A DNA stretch of 13,697 nucleotides, from assembly GCA_964485555.1 (NCBI GenBank), contig CAZAJN010000082.1, positions 1 through 13,697 on the forward strand. Direction: 5' to 3'. Under the pieces are notes generated by a model. That model had not been told where the DNA came from. It searched no databases and saw only the letters and a list, made by a program, of their open reading frames with translations. The translations under genes and the position numbers were made by a program. How positions within the stretch are numbered: position 1 is the stretch's first letter; the number at the start of each line of letters is the position of its first letter. This DNA comes from GWC2-37-8 sp964485555. Its GTDB lineage: Bacteria; Patescibacteriota; Minisyncoccia; Moranbacterales; GWC2-37-73. Shown here piece after piece: positions 12,588 through 13,697 of this stretch.

Positions 12588-13571
12588 TTAGCAGAATATC
12601 TCTATATTATCACCTTTTTTCAATACATTCAACCCTCCTATTTGAGATTTTGGAGATTTTTTCTTATCACTGTTTATCAATTTGATAATCTCCGCCACCT
12701 GTCCACTTTCAATGTCATATTCAGATGTGCTGAGTTCGCGACAAATATTTCGAAGTGCTTGACGCTGAATAGCAATGTGCAAATTTAGAAATGCTTGTGC
12801 GGAAAAGTTGGCGCACTTATTTTTACATTTAGCCAGAGCGAATCTTTCTGACTGCCTGTTGATAAAGTCATAATCATCAGCCACTGTCATTGACCAATTA
12901 GCGATAGTTTCCTTAACTGCGGGATTGAATTTTTTCTCTAAGTAGGGAAGCAGGTCGTGACGGATTTTGTTTCTGGTAAAACTTAGATCCTTATTTGATT
13001 TATCCAGACGAAATTTAAGCTTCTTTTCTTTATTATAAGCCAGAATGTGCTCTTTGCTGGTTCCTAGAAGCGGCCTGATAATATTTCCGCTTTTAGCTTT
13101 CATCGCAGAAAGTCCATTGAGGCCTCCTCCTCTTATGATACGCATCAAAACCGTTTCTGTTTGATCGTCCTGATTGTGAGCGACCGCAATAAGGTCAAAT
13201 CCCATTTCCGTTCTCAAATTCTCAAAGTACTCATAGCGGATATCGCGCAAGCTATTTTCCAGGTTTCCCTTGTAGTCGCTTTTTTTTGGCTTAAGCACGC
13301 TCACCTGGACTCCATATTTTTCTCCAAGTTTTCTGACAAAAAGTTCATCCTTGTCGGAATCCTTGCCTCTAAGACCATAGCTAACATGTGCGACATGAAG
13401 CTCAAATTTATATTTAGGACGCAAAAAAGTCAGGATATCCAAAAGACAAGTGCTGTCCGGCCCTCCTGAAACACCAACAATGATCCTAGAGCCCTCAACC
13501 CAAAGATTATTCTGAAATGCAAAGTTTTGAATTGTTTTAATAAATTGTGCCATTTCAAACAATAAATCCAT
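12588..13571 (-). CDS. tilS: tRNA(Ile)-lysidine synthase
   Basis: TilS uses ATP and lysine to convert C34 of the CAU-anticodon isoleucine tRNA to lysidine, so that it reads AUA instead of AUG. The 327-residue protein has the PP-loop SGGPDS at 35-40, a LRDIRYEYFENL segment, the VAHNQDDQTETVLMRIIRGGGLNGL block and RPLL, followed by a helical middle region. It is near the length of short, Aquifex-type TilS proteins and lacks the full C-terminal part of the Escherichia coli enzyme. Two starts are possible: ATG 13571, overlapping the guanylate kinase gene by 17 nt, or ATG 13553, one base past that gene's stop, which leaves 27 residues before VSGG. Both imply translational coupling. The tRNA substrate is not in this window. 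Confidence 0.94.
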   Translation of the reverse strand: MDLLFEMAQFIKTIQNFAFQNNLWVEGSRIIVGVSGGPDSTCLLDILTFLRPKYKFELHVAHVSYGLRGKDSDKDELFVRKLGEKYGVQVSVLKPKKSDYKGNLENSLRDIRYEYFENLRTEMGFDLIAVAHNQDDQTETVLMRIIRGGGLNGLSAMKAKSGNIIRPLLGTSKEHILAYNKEKKLKFRLDKSNKDLSFTRNKIRHDLLPYLEKKFNPAVKETIANWSMTVADDYDFINRQSERFALAKCKNKCANFSAQAFLNLHIAIQRQALRNICRELSTSEYDIESGQVAEIIKLINSDKKKSPKSQIGGLNVLKKGDNIEIFC

Positions 13572-13697
13572 TATCTTTTAATAAATTTTCTATTCTGACT
13601 AATGCTTCATCCAATTTGCCATCGGCATTTATCACAGTTGTATCGTAGTATTTTTCCTCGTTTTTAATTTCATTGCGTGCATTGTCGAGTCTCATTA
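13555..13697 (-). CDS. gmk: guanylate kinase, C-terminal part (cut by window edge)
   Basis: Only the last 47 codons are present; the rest lies beyond the right edge. The segment RLDNARNEI, then YYDTTVINADG and a terminal helix (LDEALVRIENLL), matches the end of guanylate kinase, which phosphorylates GMP to GDP. The RLxxAxxEI arginine-helix block and the YD...V.N.. strand are the recognisable parts. The nucleotide-binding P-loop is not visible. The gene ends with TGA at 13557-13555 and overlaps or abuts tilS, so gmk-tilS-ftsH form one compact minus-strand run. Confidence 0.8.
   Translation of the reverse strand, partial: MRLDNARNEIKNEEKYYDTTVINADGKLDEALVRIENLLKDNGFIV

Noticed and set aside
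13555..13557. Use of a recoded UGA (glycine code 25) as in some Patescibacteria
   Set aside because: The TGA ends guanylate kinase at the expected place, directly at the tilS start, and the other genes are complete without reading UGA.

Overview
The window looks like a piece of a small, AT-rich genome of the Patescibacteria (Candidate Phyla Radiation), probably on the Parcubacteria side. This placement is an inference. It rests on the compact single-copy housekeeping genes, the near absence of Shine-Dalgarno sequences, a helix-turn-helix/LAGLIDADG-like protein of a type I associate with these genomes, and short GC-rich palindromes (CCTGCC...GGCAGG and TCCGCC...GGCGGA) scattered through genes and gaps. 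The standard code fits: UGA ends the guanylate kinase gene.

Left part (1-5086), all on the minus strand. Reading in the direction of transcription: tRNA-Ala(GGC); a helix-turn-helix/LAGLIDADG-like gene whose stop codon lies inside tRNA-Arg(CCT); the CCA-adding enzyme 11 nt after that tRNA; a conserved 97-residue protein; tRNA-Leu(TAG); a compact structured intergenic element; an RluA-family pseudouridine synthase; ribosomal protein L19; then tRNA-Leu(GAG), tRNA-Val(TAC) and tRNA-Phe(GAA). None of the seven tRNA genes in the window encodes its CCA end, so all depend on the CCA-adding enzyme present here.

Middle (5176-9525), plus strand. An O-antigen ligase/Wzy-type polytopic membrane protein is followed by two exported proteins, one with calcium-binding type-3 thrombospondin-like repeats and one with a cysteine-rich tail. 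A bidirectional terminator closes the block. The ligase gene is the remarkable part. Its coding sequence carries 13 copies (8 perfect, 2 one-base variants, 2 split by an insert, 1 half-site) of the palindrome TGTTCCACGTGGAACA, which is essentially the bacterial parS centromere site bound by ParB. They lie in all three reading frames, none creates a stop, and they fall between the predicted membrane helices. Two copies are split exactly at the centre by the same 21-bp palindromic insert, once in each orientation. This looks either like a chromosomal partition (ParB-loading) zone embedded in a gene, or like a protein-tolerated palindromic repeat family.

Right part (9540-13697), minus strand: a guanylate kinase 3' end (cut by the window edge), tilS and ftsH in one tightly packed run, a terminator, a multi-pass membrane protein, and tRNA-Val(GAC) 6 nt after it. 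Translation and tRNA functions dominate: tRNA genes, CCA addition, lysidine and pseudouridine formation, and L19.
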